This document shows, one piece after another, positions 27,217-36,667 of a stretch of 64,000 nt of DNA (position 1 is the stretch's first letter; the number at the start of each line of letters is the position of its first letter). Location of the stretch: NCBI RefSeq assembly GCF_003955715.1, contig NZ_CP034463.1, positions 2,356,001 through 2,420,000 on the forward strand, read 5' to 3'. A program made the translations under genes and the position numbers. Origin of the DNA: Streptomyces aquilus. Its GTDB lineage: Bacteria; Actinomycetota; Actinomycetes; Streptomycetales; Streptomycetaceae. The notes below the pieces were generated by a model. That model ran no database searches and was not told where the DNA came from. It saw only the letters and a program-made list of their open reading frames with translations.

Positions 27217-27981
27217 ATGGCACGGAACATCCAGTCGCTCGAACGGGCGGCCGCGATGCTGCGGCTGCTCGCGGGCGGCGAGCGGCGGCTCGGCCTGTCG
27301 GACATCGCCTCGGCCCTGGGCCTCGCCAAGGGCACCGCGCACGGCATCCTGCGCACGCTCCAGGCGGAGGGCTTCGTCGAGCAGGACGACGCCTCCGGGC
27401 GCTATCAGCTGGGCGCCGAGCTGCTGCGCCTGGGCACCACCTATCTCGACGTGCACGAGCTGCGGGCACGCGCGCTGGTGTGGACCGACGACCTGGCCCG
27501 TTCCAGCGGCGAGAGCGTCTATCTGGGGGTCCTGCACCAACAGGGCGTGCTGATCGTGCACCACGTCTTCCGGCCGGACGACAGCCGGCAGGTGCTGGAG
27601 ATCGGGGCCATGCAGCCCCTGCACTCCACGGCCCTGGGCAAGGTGCTGTCGGCCTACGACCCGGTGGCGCACAGCGAGGCCATCGAGGCGGACCGCAAAC
27701 CGTTCACGGACCGCACGGTGTGCGAGCTGGAGAGCTTCGAGAACATCCTCGACATCACCCGCGCGCGTGGCTACGCGGCGGACGTGGAGGAGACCTGGGA
27801 GGGCGTCGCGGGTGTCGCCGCCCCCATCCACGACCGGCGGCGGATGCCGGTCGGCGCGGTCGGCATCACGGGCGCCGTGGAGCGGCTGTGCCGGGACGGC
27901 GAGCTGCGGCCGGAGCTGATCGCGGCGGTCCGCGACTGCGCCCGCGCGGTCTCGCGCGACCTGGGCGCCGGGCGCTTCTAG
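27217..27981 (+). CDS. gylR: IclR-type repressor of the glycerol operon, GylR
   Basis: GylR represses the glycerol genes in Streptomyces, and glycerol or its 3-phosphate relieves this. The 254-residue product starts at ATG 27217 with GGAGGCAGG upstream. The winged helix-turn-helix covers residues 1-60 (SLERAAAMLRLLAGGERRLGLSDIA, then GLAKGTAHGILRTLQAEGFVEQD, given here in two parts). The IclR effector domain spans about 80-250, with GVLHQQGVLIVHHVF, PLHSTALGKVLSAYD and GVAGVAAPIHDRRRMPVGAVG. It lies directly upstream of glpF-glpK-glpD, the classical arrangement. Confidence 0.95.
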   Translation: MARNIQSLERAAAMLRLLAGGERRLGLSDIASALGLAKGTAHGILRTLQAEGFVEQDDASGRYQLGAELLRLGTTYLDVHELRARALVWTDDLARSSGESVYLGVLHQQGVLIVHHVFRPDDSRQVLEIGAMQPLHSTALGKVLSAYDPVAHSEAIEADRKPFTDRTVCELESFENILDITRARGYAADVEETWEGVAGVAAPIHDRRRMPVGAVGITGAVERLCRDGELRPELIAAVRDCARAVSRDLGAGRF

Positions 27982-28338
27982 AGCCGGTAACGCCCGAGAA
28001 CTCGGTAAGAGCCACCGGGACGCCGCGACGGCGGCCCGGACTTCGCCCTACCCTGAAGTGGACATATCGGGGCGAGGTGCCCCAAGCGTCCCACTTGAAG
28101 ATCGATAGCCCACAGCAATCAATAACGATCGTGCTTTCGATAACAGAACCCTTGACGCACACGTAACGCCGGAGCAAGACTCCCGTCCATCGGTCGGCAT
28201 TGTCGAACACCTACCGGCAATACGCGCTAGAGTGTGACAACGCCAAGGGCCGGCAACGCTCTCATCCCCGAGGGCACGCGAACCACCGGAGGGACCCGGG
28301 GTTCCGCTTTCCCTGGACGAAGGACAAAGGAGTCGCGG
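27982..28338. other. gylR-glpF intergenic region with glycerol operon control sites
   Basis: These 357 nt hold no open frame with a ribosome site. They contain the inverted copy of the putative GylR operator at 28191-28209 and, downstream, TAGAGT near 28230 as a possible -10 box. The glpF leader to GTG 28339 is more than 90 nt long. Confidence 0.55.
28191..28209 (-). promoter_or_regulatory. Candidate GylR operator upstream of glpF
   Basis: Read on the minus strand this is TGTTCGACAATGCCGACCG. It matches the sequence at the gylR promoter (TGTTCGACATTGCCGAACG) in 17 of 19 positions. Two such matches in the two promoter regions of one regulon are unlikely by chance. Confidence 0.65.
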
Positions 28339-29139
28339 GTGTCCAGCTCCGACATCTTCATCGGCGAGACCATCGGTACCGCCATACTCATCCTGCTCGG
28401 CGGTGGCGTGTGCGCCGCCGTCACGCTGAAGGCCTCCAAGGCCCGTAACGCCGGTTGGCTCGCCATCACCTTCGGGTGGGGTTTCGCCGTTCTCACGGCC
28501 GTCTACACCTCCGCGCCCCTGTCCGGCGCACACCTGAACCCGGCCGTGACCCTCGCGCTCGCGCTGAAGAAGGACGGCATCTCCTGGAGTGACGTCCCGG
28601 TCTACTGGGGCGGGCAGCTGCTCGGCGCCATGATCGGTGCGGCGCTGGTCTGGATCGCCTACTACGGCCAGTTCCACGCGCACCTCACCGACAAGGAGAT
28701 CGTCGGCGGTCCGGGCGCGCAGTCCACCAAGACCAAGGCCGTCGAGGCGCAGGAGGCGGGCGCCGGCCCGGTCCTGGGCATCTTCTCCACCGGTCCGGAG
28801 ATCCGGGTCGCCTGGCAGAACGTCGCCACCGAGGTCATCGGCACCATCGTGCTGGTCCTCGCCGTCCTCACGCAGGGCCTCAACGACGGCGGCAACGGCC
28901 TGGGCACCCTGGGCGCCCTGATCACCGCCCTGGTCGTCGTCTCCATCGGTCTGTCCCTCGGTGGCCCGACCGGTTACGCGATCAACCCGGCCCGTGACCT
29001 CGGTCCGCGTATCGTGCACGCCCTCCTGCCCCTGCCCAACAAGGGCGGTTCCGACTGGGGCTACGCCTGGGTCCCGGTCGTCGGTCCGCTGATCGGCGGC
29101 GCGATCGCTGCAGGCATCTACAACGTCGCTTTCGCTTAG
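28339..29139 (+). CDS. glpF: Glycerol uptake facilitator (aquaglyceroporin)
   Basis: The channel lets glycerol diffuse into the cell. GTG 28339 has AAAGGAG about 8 nt upstream and gives 266 residues. Six transmembrane helices and the two pore motifs are present: [19 protein letters not shown] (first NPA) and [19 protein letters not shown] (second NPA, followed by the Asp/Arg typical of glyceroporins). The loop around residues 110-145 is long and charged. It corresponds to gylC of Streptomyces coelicolor and is followed by glpK and glpD on the same strand. Confidence 0.95.
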   Translation: MSSSDIFIGETIGTAILILLGGGVCAAVTLKASKARNAGWLAITFGWGFAVLTAVYTSAPLSGAHLNPAVTLALALKKDGISWSDVPVYWGGQLLGAMIGAALVWIAYYGQFHAHLTDKEIVGGPGAQSTKTKAVEAQEAGAGPVLGIFSTGPEIRVAWQNVATEVIGTIVLVLAVLTQGLNDGGNGLGTLGALITALVVVSIGLSLGGPTGYAINPARDLGPRIVHALLPLPNKGGSDWGYAWVPVVGPLIGGAIAAGIYNVAFA

Positions 29140-29228
29140 AAGCAGCACTCCTAGCAAGCAACGCGTAGCAAGCACTCGTAGCAAGCAGCCGTAGACACCG
29201 CTTATCCACGGAACCTCAGGAGCAGACA

Positions 29229-30770
29229 GTGACCGACGCGCACACCGCCGGCCCGTTCATCGCCGCGATCGACCAGGGCACGACCTCTTCCCGCTGCATC
29301 GTCTTCGACCGCGACGGCCGTATCGTCTCCGTCGACCAGAAGGAGCACGAGCAGATCTTCCCGAAGCCGGGCTGGGTCGAGCACAACGCCAACGAGATCT
29401 GGACCAACGTCCAGGAAGTCGTCGCCGGAGCCATCCAGAAGGCCGGCATCACCCGGGACGACATCAAGGCCATCGGTATCACCAACCAGCGTGAGACCAC
29501 GCTGCTGTGGGACAAGAACACCGGTGAGCCCGTCCACAACGCCATCGTCTGGCAGGACACCCGCACCGACGCCCTGTGCAAGGAGCTCGGCCGCAACGTC
29601 GGACAGGACCGCTTCCGCCGCGAGACGGGCCTTCCGCTCGCCTCCTACTTCGCCGGTCCGAAGGCCCGCTGGCTGCTGGACAACGTCGAGGGCCTGCGCG
29701 AGCGCGCCGAGGCCGGCGACATCCTGTTCGGCACCATGGACACCTGGGTCATCTGGAACCTGACGGGCGGTGTCAACGGCGGCAAGCACTACACCGACGT
29801 CACCAACGCCTCCCGCACCATGCTGATGAACCTCCACACCCTGGAGTGGGACGAGAAGATCGCCGAGTCCATCGGCGTGCCGCTGTCGATGCTCCCGGAG
29901 ATCCGCTCCTCCGCCGAGGTCTACGGCGAGGTCACCGGCGGCAAGCTGGGCGACCTGCTCGGCGGCATCCCGGTCGCCTCGGCGCTCGGTGACCAGCAGG
30001 CGGCCCTGTTCGGCCAGACCTGTTTCGCCGAGGGCGAGGCCAAGTCGACGTACGGCACCGGCACGTTCATGCTCATGAACACCGGCGAGAAGATCATCAA
30101 CTCGTACTCCGGTCTGCTCACCACCGTCGGCTACCGCATCGGCGACCAGAAGCCGGTCTACGCCCTCGAGGGCTCCATCGCCGTCACCGGTTCGCTGGTG
30201 CAGTGGATGCGCGACCAGATGGGGCTCATCTCCACCGCCGCCGAGATCGAGACGCTCGCGCTCTCCGTCGAGGACAACGGCGGCGCGTACTTCGTGCCGG
30301 CCTTCTCCGGTCTGTTCGCCCCGTACTGGCGCTCCGACGCCCGCGGTGTGATCGCCGGCCTGACCCGGTACGTCACCAAGGCGCACCTCGCGCGCGCCGT
30401 CCTGGAGGCCACCGCCTGGCAGACCCGTGAGATCACGGACGCCATGACCAAGGACTCGGGCGTCGAGCTCGCGGCCCTCAAGGTCGACGGCGGCATGACC
30501 TCCAACAACCTGCTGATGCAGACCCTCTCGGACTTCCTGGACGCCCCCGTGGTCCGTCCGATGGTCGCCGAGACGACCTGCCTCGGTGCCGCCTACGCCG
30601 CCGGTCTCGCCGTCGGCTTCTGGACCAGCACCGACGACCTGCGTGCCAACTGGCGCCGGGCCGCCGAGTGGACCCCCCGCATGGACGCGGACAGCCGCGA
30701 CCGTGAGTACAAGAGCTGGCTCAAGGCCGTCGAGCGGACGATGGGCTGGCTCGAGGACGAGGAGAGCTGA
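29229..30770 (+). CDS. glpK: Glycerol kinase
   Basis: GlpK phosphorylates glycerol to sn-glycerol 3-phosphate with ATP, trapping it in the cell. GTG 29229 with AGGAG 6 nt upstream gives 513 residues, the usual length. FGGY-family features include the phosphate loop [18 protein letters not shown] (residues 12-29), glycerol contacts in [43 protein letters not shown], and the adenosine site [14 protein letters not shown]. It corresponds to gylA in S. coelicolor naming. Confidence 0.97.
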   Translation: MTDAHTAGPFIAAIDQGTTSSRCIVFDRDGRIVSVDQKEHEQIFPKPGWVEHNANEIWTNVQEVVAGAIQKAGITRDDIKAIGITNQRETTLLWDKNTGEPVHNAIVWQDTRTDALCKELGRNVGQDRFRRETGLPLASYFAGPKARWLLDNVEGLRERAEAGDILFGTMDTWVIWNLTGGVNGGKHYTDVTNASRTMLMNLHTLEWDEKIAESIGVPLSMLPEIRSSAEVYGEVTGGKLGDLLGGIPVASALGDQQAALFGQTCFAEGEAKSTYGTGTFMLMNTGEKIINSYSGLLTTVGYRIGDQKPVYALEGSIAVTGSLVQWMRDQMGLISTAAEIETLALSVEDNGGAYFVPAFSGLFAPYWRSDARGVIAGLTRYVTKAHLARAVLEATAWQTREITDAMTKDSGVELAALKVDGGMTSNNLLMQTLSDFLDAPVVRPMVAETTCLGAAYAAGLAVGFWTSTDDLRANWRRAAEWTPRMDADSRDREYKSWLKAVERTMGWLEDEES

Positions 30771-30821
30771 CGAGAGCCACTCGTAGGCTCAAGCCGCTCT
30801 GATGAGGAGTAAGAACCCGAA

Positions 30822-32438
30822 ATGACCAGTCAGTCCACCCTCCAGTCCGTGCCTGCCCTCGGTACGCGCCCGGCCTCCGGCTCCAACCCGAGCCGCGCCG
30901 AGACCCGGGAGCAGCTCGCCAAGGCGTCGTACGACCTTCTCGTGATCGGCGGCGGCATCCTGGGCATCTCCACCGCCTGGCACGCCGCGCAGTCCGGCCT
31001 GAGGGTGGCTCTGGTCGACGCCGGTGACTTCGCCGGCGCCACCTCCTCCGCCTCCTCCAAGCTTCTCCACGGCGGTCTGCGCTATCTGCAGACCGGCGCG
31101 GTGAAGCTGGTGGCGGAGAACCACTTCGAGCGCCGTGCGGTGTCTCGCCAGGTGGCTCCCCACCTGGCGAACCCGCTCACGTTCTACCTGCCCGTGTACA
31201 AGGGCGGGCCGCACGGCGCGGCGAAGCTCGGGGCGGGCGTCTTCGCCTACTCCGCGCTCTCCGCGTTCGGTGACGGCGTCGGTCACCTCCTGTCCCCCGC
31301 GAAGGCGGCCCAGGACGTGCCCGAGCTGCGCACCGACAACCTCAAGGCCGTCGCCGTCTACGGCGACGACCAGATGAACGACGCCCGCATGGCGCTGATG
31401 ACGGTCCGCGCGGCCGTCGAGGCGGGCGCGGTCGTCCTGAACCACGCCGAGGTGACCGGCCTCCGCTTCACCCAGGGCCGGGTCACGGGCGCCGAGCTGC
31501 GCGACCGGCTGTCCGGCGACGAGTTCGGCGTCAACGCCCGGCTCGTGCTGAACGCGACCGGCCCGTGGGTCGACCACCTGCGCAAGATGGAGGACCCGAA
31601 CGCGGCGCCCTCCATCCGCCTCTCCAAGGGCGCGCATCTGGTCCTGAAGCGGACCTCGCCCTGGAAGGCCGCGCTCGCGACCCCCATCGACAAGTACCGG
31701 ATCACCTTCGCCCTCCCCTGGGAGGACATGCTCCTTCTCGGTACGACCGACGAGGAGTTCGAGGGCGACCCGGCGGACGTCAAGGTCACCGAGAAGGACA
31801 CCGCGCAGATCCTGGACGAGGCCGCGTTCTCCATCCGGGACCAGCAGCTCGACCGTGACCTGATCACGTACGCCTTCGCGGGTCTGCGGGTGCTGCCGGG
31901 CGGGCCCGGGGACACCGCCAAGGCCAAGCGCGAGACCGTCGTGACCGAGGGCAAGGGCGGCATGCTGTCCGTCGCGGGCGGCAAGTGGACGACGTTCCGG
32001 CACATCGGCCGCACCGTCATGCAGAAGCTGGAGGCGCTGCCGGGCCACCCGCTGGGCGACGACTTCGAACCGATCTCGTCCCTGCCGAAGAAGCTCCCGC
32101 TGCCCGGTGTCGCCAACCCGCGCGCGGTCGCGCACCGCCTGCTGGTCGACAACCCGGCGCCGGGTCCGCGCATGGCCGCCGACACGGCCAGGCACCTGGC
32201 CACCCACTACGGCTCCCTGGCCTTCGACATCGCCCGGCTGGCGAACGAGAACCCGGAGCTGGGCGAGCGCGTCCACCCCGACGCCCCCGAGATCTGGGCG
32301 CAGGTCGTGTACGCGCGTGACACCGAGTGGGCCGAGACGGCGGACGACGTGCTGCGCCGCCGGACGACGCTGACGATCCGGGGTCTGGCCACGGACGAGG
32401 TCCGGGCGAAGGTGCAGGACCTGCTCGACAAGAAGTAG
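30822..32438 (+). CDS. glpD: Aerobic glycerol-3-phosphate dehydrogenase (FAD)
   Basis: GlpD oxidises glycerol 3-phosphate to dihydroxyacetone phosphate and passes electrons to quinone at the membrane. The 538-residue product starts at ATG 30822 with GAGGAG upstream. The FAD fold is at residues 40-70 (LLVIGGGILGISTAWHAAQSG, split by the GxGxxG core). TSSASSKLLHGGLRYLQ, SVAGGKWTTFRHIG and the C-terminal DUF domain are typical of the family. It corresponds to gylB. A strong terminator follows 85 nt later. Confidence 0.96.
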   Translation: MTSQSTLQSVPALGTRPASGSNPSRAETREQLAKASYDLLVIGGGILGISTAWHAAQSGLRVALVDAGDFAGATSSASSKLLHGGLRYLQTGAVKLVAENHFERRAVSRQVAPHLANPLTFYLPVYKGGPHGAAKLGAGVFAYSALSAFGDGVGHLLSPAKAAQDVPELRTDNLKAVAVYGDDQMNDARMALMTVRAAVEAGAVVLNHAEVTGLRFTQGRVTGAELRDRLSGDEFGVNARLVLNATGPWVDHLRKMEDPNAAPSIRLSKGAHLVLKRTSPWKAALATPIDKYRITFALPWEDMLLLGTTDEEFEGDPADVKVTEKDTAQILDEAAFSIRDQQLDRDLITYAFAGLRVLPGGPGDTAKAKRETVVTEGKGGMLSVAGGKWTTFRHIGRTVMQKLEALPGHPLGDDFEPISSLPKKLPLPGVANPRAVAHRLLVDNPAPGPRMAADTARHLATHYGSLAFDIARLANENPELGERVHPDAPEIWAQVVYARDTEWAETADDVLRRRTTLTIRGLATDEVRAKVQDLLDKK

Positions 32439-32722
32439 GCGCTACGACTCCGAAGGGCACGGCTCCTCCTGACGGGAGCCGACCTGACCGGGACCCGGCC
32501 CTCCTCCCCTATGGGGCCGGTGTGCGAGAGGGGCGGCTCCACGCCGATGGAGCCGCCCCTCTCGCGTGCCGCGTTGTCAGTGGGGGGTGTTTCCATGGGG
32601 GCACGAGGGTTCATGCGCCCATGGAAGCACCACGCCGTGCTCCGCCTCGAAGCCGTCCGTGCCCAGGGTCAGCGAACCCCGGTGGACGACCTGCTCGACG
32701 ACGGCGTCGGGGCCGCTGCGGC
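32439..32722. other. Interval after the glycerol operon
   Basis: This stretch contains a smaller hairpin (CGGCTCC with GGAGCCG near 32462-32483) and the large operon terminator. No ribosome-site-preceded frame is visible, apart from sequence that runs into the short frame at 32723. Confidence 0.5.
32524..32565 (+). terminator. Terminator of the glycerol operon
   Basis: A perfect 18-bp stem pairs 32524-32541 with 32548-32565 (GCGAGAGGGGCGGCTCCA and its complement), loop CGCCGA. It is the most stable hairpin in the window. Confidence 0.85.
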
Positions 32723-32902
32723 ATGGACTGGCACGTGGTCGTCACCGGCCCGCACCGCGGACACATATGGCACGTCACCGATGTGGGCGCCCTGCCGTTC
32801 GGCGCGGAGTTCGGTCATACGACCGCCGCGCCCGGCTTCGCCGGATGGGTGCGGCACTGGGCCGCCGGCCAGGAGTGGTTCGACGCCGGGTCAGCCCAGT
32901 GA
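32723..32902 (+). pseudogene. Probable C-terminal remnant of a SUKH/SMI1-type protein
   Basis: From ATG 32723 the frame reads MDWHVVVTGPHRGHIW, then VTDVGALPFGAEFGHTT and GWVRHWAAGQEWFDAG, 59 residues in all. The wording resembles the C-terminal part of SMI1/KNR4 (SUKH) family proteins that are common in Streptomyces. The upstream part of such a protein is missing. The preceding sequence keeps coding-like residues in another frame (HHAVLRLEAVRAQG), as expected after a frameshift or deletion. There is no ribosome site at the ATG. It overlaps the end of mtnK by 12 nt. The family call is from memory of typical members, so it is tentative. Confidence 0.45.
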
Positions 32903-34063
32903 GGCGACGGCCTCGCGTACGGCGGTCACGTCCCGCAGCTCCTCGCGGCGCACGATCAGCTCACGACCCAGCAGCAGCGCCCTGCGGGACGCCGGTGCCG
33001 GGTCCGGGAGGGTCGTCAGGTCGGTCAGGTGGGCGAAGCCGATGATGCGGCGGATGATCTCCGTGCCGGCGTAGCCGACCGATTCCGTCCAGACGCGGCG
33101 CAGGAAGCGGTCCAGGTAGGCGTCGTCGAAGAAGGTGTCGACGCGGGTCGGCCACAGGCGGCGGAACTCCGTCTCGAAGGCCTCCCAGGACAGCCGGAGT
33201 TGGTCGCCGTGGTCGCTCAGCGACCCCAGCGCCCAGGCCCGTTCCTCCGACACCAGCGCGTTGGCCCAGTACAGGCCGAGGTCGTAGCCGATCGGGCCGA
33301 CGAAGGAGAACTCCGGGTCGAAGACCCGCACGACCGGGGCGCCTTCCCGGTCGCCGACCATGATGCTGCCGGTGTGCAGGTCGCCGTGGAGGAGGGCCTG
33401 GGCGGTGGTCATGAAGGTGTGCCGGAGGTCGGCGACCTCGGTGCGAAGGCGGGCGTCCGCGCGGAACTTTGCCGCCAGGTCGGCCACACCCTCGTGCCAG
33501 TGGTTGTGCTCGTGCTCGATGTACGGCTCGGAGAGGACCACGTCCTCGGTGATCTTGCACAGCTCGGGGCTGACCGAGGCCGCGATGAGGGCCTTGCGCT
33601 CGGCGGAGGGCATCCCGAAGTCGCTGGTGGCGAAGGAGAGCTGGGCCACGAACTCGCCCACCCGGGCCGAGGTGTTCGGGCCGTAGGCCGCGCCCTCGTT
33701 GAGGAGCGTGCGCAGGACCTCCAGGTCCGACATGTCCTCCATGACGAGGGCGTAGTTCTCGGGGTCGTAGCCGTGGATCGCCGGGATCTTGTCGGGGGCC
33801 ACCTTGGCGACCTGGTCGTAGGCGCGGGCCTCGGCGTCGGCGCGGTCCGGGTTCATCGGCCAGGACGGGCCCGCCACGCGGACCCACGGCAGGGCCTGCT
33901 TCACGGCGAGGCTGTGGGTGCCGGCGGGCGAGGTCGCCAGGAAGACGCGGTTCATGTTGCCGTCGGAGACCTCGCGGACCTCCGGGTCGGCGGCCTCGTC
34001 CCAGTGGCCGCGCTCCCGCAGGTAGGCCGGGATGTCCTCGGTCTCCAGGATGCGGTAACCCAT
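32891..34063 (-). CDS. mtnK: S-methyl-5-thioribose kinase
   Basis: MtnK phosphorylates methylthioribose to methylthioribose 1-phosphate with ATP, which MtnA then isomerises. The 390-residue product starts at ATG 34063 with GGGGAG upstream. It has the aminoglycoside-phosphotransferase-like kinase fold: nucleotide loop EVSDGNMNRVFLA, lysine in HSLAVKQALPWVR, the hinge VMEDMSDL, catalytic LLHGDLHTGSIMV, and metal site VFDPEFSFVGPIGYDLG. It is the last gene of a four-gene unit with the ABC importer directly upstream (11-nt gap), so the importer probably carries methylthioribose. Confidence 0.95.
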   Translation of the reverse strand: MGYRILETEDIPAYLRERGHWDEAADPEVREVSDGNMNRVFLATSPAGTHSLAVKQALPWVRVAGPSWPMNPDRADAEARAYDQVAKVAPDKIPAIHGYDPENYALVMEDMSDLEVLRTLLNEGAAYGPNTSARVGEFVAQLSFATSDFGMPSAERKALIAASVSPELCKITEDVVLSEPYIEHEHNHWHEGVADLAAKFRADARLRTEVADLRHTFMTTAQALLHGDLHTGSIMVGDREGAPVVRVFDPEFSFVGPIGYDLGLYWANALVSEERAWALGSLSDHGDQLRLSWEAFETEFRRLWPTRVDTFFDDAYLDRFLRRVWTESVGYAGTEIIRRIIGFAHLTDLTTLPDPAPASRRALLLGRELIVRREELRDVTAVREAVASLG

Positions 34064-34074
34064 CGTGAACTCCC

Positions 34075-35118
34075 CTATGCGGTGCGGCGCTTGGACAGGG
34101 TGAAGCTGAAGACCAGGGCGAGGATGAGGACCGCGCCCTCGACGACGTCCTGGGTGTAGTACGGCAGGCCCTTGATGGTCAGGCCGGTGGTGATGATGCC
34201 GATCAGCACCGCGCCGAGGGCCGTGCCCCAGACGTTCGGGCGGCCCTTGCCGAGAACCGACGTGCCGACCAGGGCGACCGCGACCGCCTCCAGGAGCTGC
34301 GAGGTGCCGGCCGACACGTCGCCCTGGCCGATGCGGGACGCCAGGATCAGACCGCCGACGGAGGCCAGGACTCCGGACAGGACGTAGGCGAGGGCCCGGT
34401 ACGCGCCGACGCGGATGCCGGCCAGCCGGGACGCCTCGGGGTTGGCGCCGATGGCGTACAGCACCCGGCCCCAGCGGGTGCGGGCGAGGAAGACCCAGGC
34501 GGCGATCGTCAGCCCGCCGAAGACGAGGACGGAGATCGGGACGCCGAGGACCGTGCCGCGGTCGATCTTCAGGAAGCCCTCGGTGAACTTGCCGGGGGCG
34601 GTGGTGCCGTCGTCCAGGGTCATGCCGGGGGTGATGGACTGGCCGTCGACGAGGACGAGTTTGAGGCCCTGGACGATGAACAGCGTGCCGAGCGTCGCCA
34701 GCATGTCGGGGATCTTCAGTACGACGATCAGCAGGGCGTTGAGCAGGCCCACCACGGCGCCCGCCGCGAGCACCGCGACGATGGCGACGGTGCCGATCTG
34801 GTTGTAGACGACCATGGTCTGGGCGGCGACGGAGACTCCGAGGCCCGCGACCGCGCCGACGGACATGTCCATCCCGCCGACGGCCAGGGTGAGGGTGACG
34901 CCGAGGCCGAGGATGGCGGCGACGGAGACATAGCGCAGGGTGTCGAGGAGGGTCGCCGACTCGCGGAAGGAGCCCTCGCTGAGCGCGAAGTAGAGGAAGA
35001 GGGCGACCGTCACGAAGAGGAAGCCGTACTTGATGACGGCGCTCTGGACGCGCGCGGCCGGGGTGGCCGTGGTGGACGGCGTCGCCGTCTTCACCGGGGT
35101 GCTCTGGGCTGTGGTCAT
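34075..35118 (-). CDS. ABC transporter permease, ribose type (putative methylthioribose importer)
   Basis: This 347-residue BPD_transp_2 family permease has about ten hydrophobic segments. GMDMSVGAVAGLGVSVAA is the conserved segment of ribose/xylose permeases, and ILASRIGQGDVSAGTSQLLEAVAVALVGT, split at the GQGD turn, covers the cytoplasmic coupling region. ATG 35118 has AAGGAAG upstream. Only one permease gene is present, so the channel is likely a homodimer. Its position between mtnK and the ATPase gene supports methylthioribose as cargo. Confidence 0.9.
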   Translation of the reverse strand: MTTAQSTPVKTATPSTTATPAARVQSAVIKYGFLFVTVALFLYFALSEGSFRESATLLDTLRYVSVAAILGLGVTLTLAVGGMDMSVGAVAGLGVSVAAQTMVVYNQIGTVAIVAVLAAGAVVGLLNALLIVVLKIPDMLATLGTLFIVQGLKLVLVDGQSITPGMTLDDGTTAPGKFTEGFLKIDRGTVLGVPISVLVFGGLTIAAWVFLARTRWGRVLYAIGANPEASRLAGIRVGAYRALAYVLSGVLASVGGLILASRIGQGDVSAGTSQLLEAVAVALVGTSVLGKGRPNVWGTALGAVLIGIITTGLTIKGLPYYTQDVVEGAVLILALVFSFTLSKRRTA

Positions 35119-35146
35119 GGGGTGCTTCCTTCAGCGGCGGCGGGCG

Positions 35147-36667
35147 TCACACCGACGCCGAGATGGTCTGGATCACGCGGTCGCGTTCCGCGTCCTCGCC
35201 GTAGGCCTCGAGGTGGATCTCGCCGGCGGCCAGCACGACGACGCGGTCGGCGACCTCCAGCACCTCGTCGACGTCGGCGGACAGGACGAGCACGGCGGCG
35301 CCCTCGGCGGCCAGGGCGCGGGCGCGGCGGCCGATGTCCCGGCGGGCGCCGATGTCCACGCCTCGGAATGGCTCGTCCAGGATGAGGACGCGGGGTGTCT
35401 CGGCGAGCCAGCGGCCGACGACCACCTTCTGCTGGTTGCCGCCGGACAGCTCCTCGACGGTGCTGTGCTCGTCGCGGGTGACGACACCGAGGGCGTCGAT
35501 GGTGTCCCGGCCGAGGGCGTCCTCCTTGGCCGTGTTCACGAGGCCCAGGCGGGAGAAGGACTTCAGGAACGGCAGCGAGATGTTCTGGGCGAGGGACCAG
35601 CCGGGGACGAGGGCGTCGGCGTGCCGGTCCTCGGGGACCAGGTGGATGCCGGCGCGGATGGCGTCGGCGGGGCGGCGGGGCGTGTAGGGCTTGCCGTCCA
35701 GTTCGACCGCGCCGGTGGTGAAGGGCTCGGCGCCGAACAGGCCGCGGGCCAGCTCGGTCTTGCCCGCGCCCAGCAGGCCGACGACGCCGGTGACCTCGCC
35801 CGTGCGGATGTCCAGGTCGAGCGGCGTGCGGCCCTCGAAGAGCCGGACGCCCCTCAGCGAGAGGGCCACTTCACGGGAGGGCCCTGCGTCCCGTACCGGC
35901 CGGGCCGTGGTCGCCTCGTGGGCCTGGGCGAGCATGGCGCGCAGGGCCGCGTCCCAGTCGAAGGGCTTGGCCTGGTCCTCGGTGAGACGGCCGTCCCGCA
36001 GGACGACCAGCCGGTCGGCGAGGGCGTCGATCTCGCCGAGACGGTGGGAGACGTAGAGGACGGCGATGCCGTCGTCGCGCATCTTCTCGACCAGGGCGAA
36101 GAGGCGTTCCGCCTCGGCCGCCGACAGCGCGGAGGTCGGCTCGTCGAGGATGAGGAGGCGCGGGCGGGTGGCCAGGGCGCGGGCGAGGATGAGCAACTGC
36201 CGGTCGGAGATGCCGAGTTCGGTGACGTCTCTTTTCAGCAGCGCGTCGCTCCAGCCCAGTTCCAGGCCCGCCTGGATCTCGCGGGCGCGGGCCAGCAGCT
36301 TGGCGCCGTTGAGGAAGGGGTTGCCGCGGCGCTGGGCGAGCTCCTCGAAGACGAGGTTCTCGGCGACCGTGAGGCCGGGCACGATGCCCTCGCCGATGCG
36401 CTGGTGCACGGTCTGGATGCCCAACTGCCGGGCGGCCAGCGGCGACTGGAGGGCCGCGGGCTCCCCTGCGACCCGTACCTGGCCGCCGTGGTCGGTGTGC
36501 ACACCGGAAAGGATCTTGATCAGTGTGGACTTGCCGGCGCCGTTCGCGCCGAGCAGCGCGACGACGCTGCCCGGTGCGATGTCCAGCGAGACGGACTCCA
36601 GGACCGTCTTGCCACTGAAGGCCATGCTGACGTCCGTCAGCCCGACGGCCGGTTCAGTGGGCGACAT
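35147..36667 (-). CDS. ABC transporter ATPase, ribose type with two ATPase domains
   Basis: The 506-residue RbsA-like protein has two fused nucleotide-binding domains. Domain 1 has Walker A GANGAGKST (about 35-43), an atypical signature ISDRQLLILARAL and Walker B LLILDEPTSAL. Domain 2 has Walker A-like GLLGAGKTELA, the canonical signature LSGGNQQKVVVGRWL and VLILDEPFRGVD. This asymmetry is usual for the family. It overlaps the solute-binding protein gene by 14 nt, which suggests coupled translation. Confidence 0.93.
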   Translation of the reverse strand: MSPTEPAVGLTDVSMAFSGKTVLESVSLDIAPGSVVALLGANGAGKSTLIKILSGVHTDHGGQVRVAGEPAALQSPLAARQLGIQTVHQRIGEGIVPGLTVAENLVFEELAQRRGNPFLNGAKLLARAREIQAGLELGWSDALLKRDVTELGISDRQLLILARALATRPRLLILDEPTSALSAAEAERLFALVEKMRDDGIAVLYVSHRLGEIDALADRLVVLRDGRLTEDQAKPFDWDAALRAMLAQAHEATTARPVRDAGPSREVALSLRGVRLFEGRTPLDLDIRTGEVTGVVGLLGAGKTELARGLFGAEPFTTGAVELDGKPYTPRRPADAIRAGIHLVPEDRHADALVPGWSLAQNISLPFLKSFSRLGLVNTAKEDALGRDTIDALGVVTRDEHSTVEELSGGNQQKVVVGRWLAETPRVLILDEPFRGVDIGARRDIGRRARALAAEGAAVLVLSADVDEVLEVADRVVVLAAGEIHLEAYGEDAERDRVIQTISASV

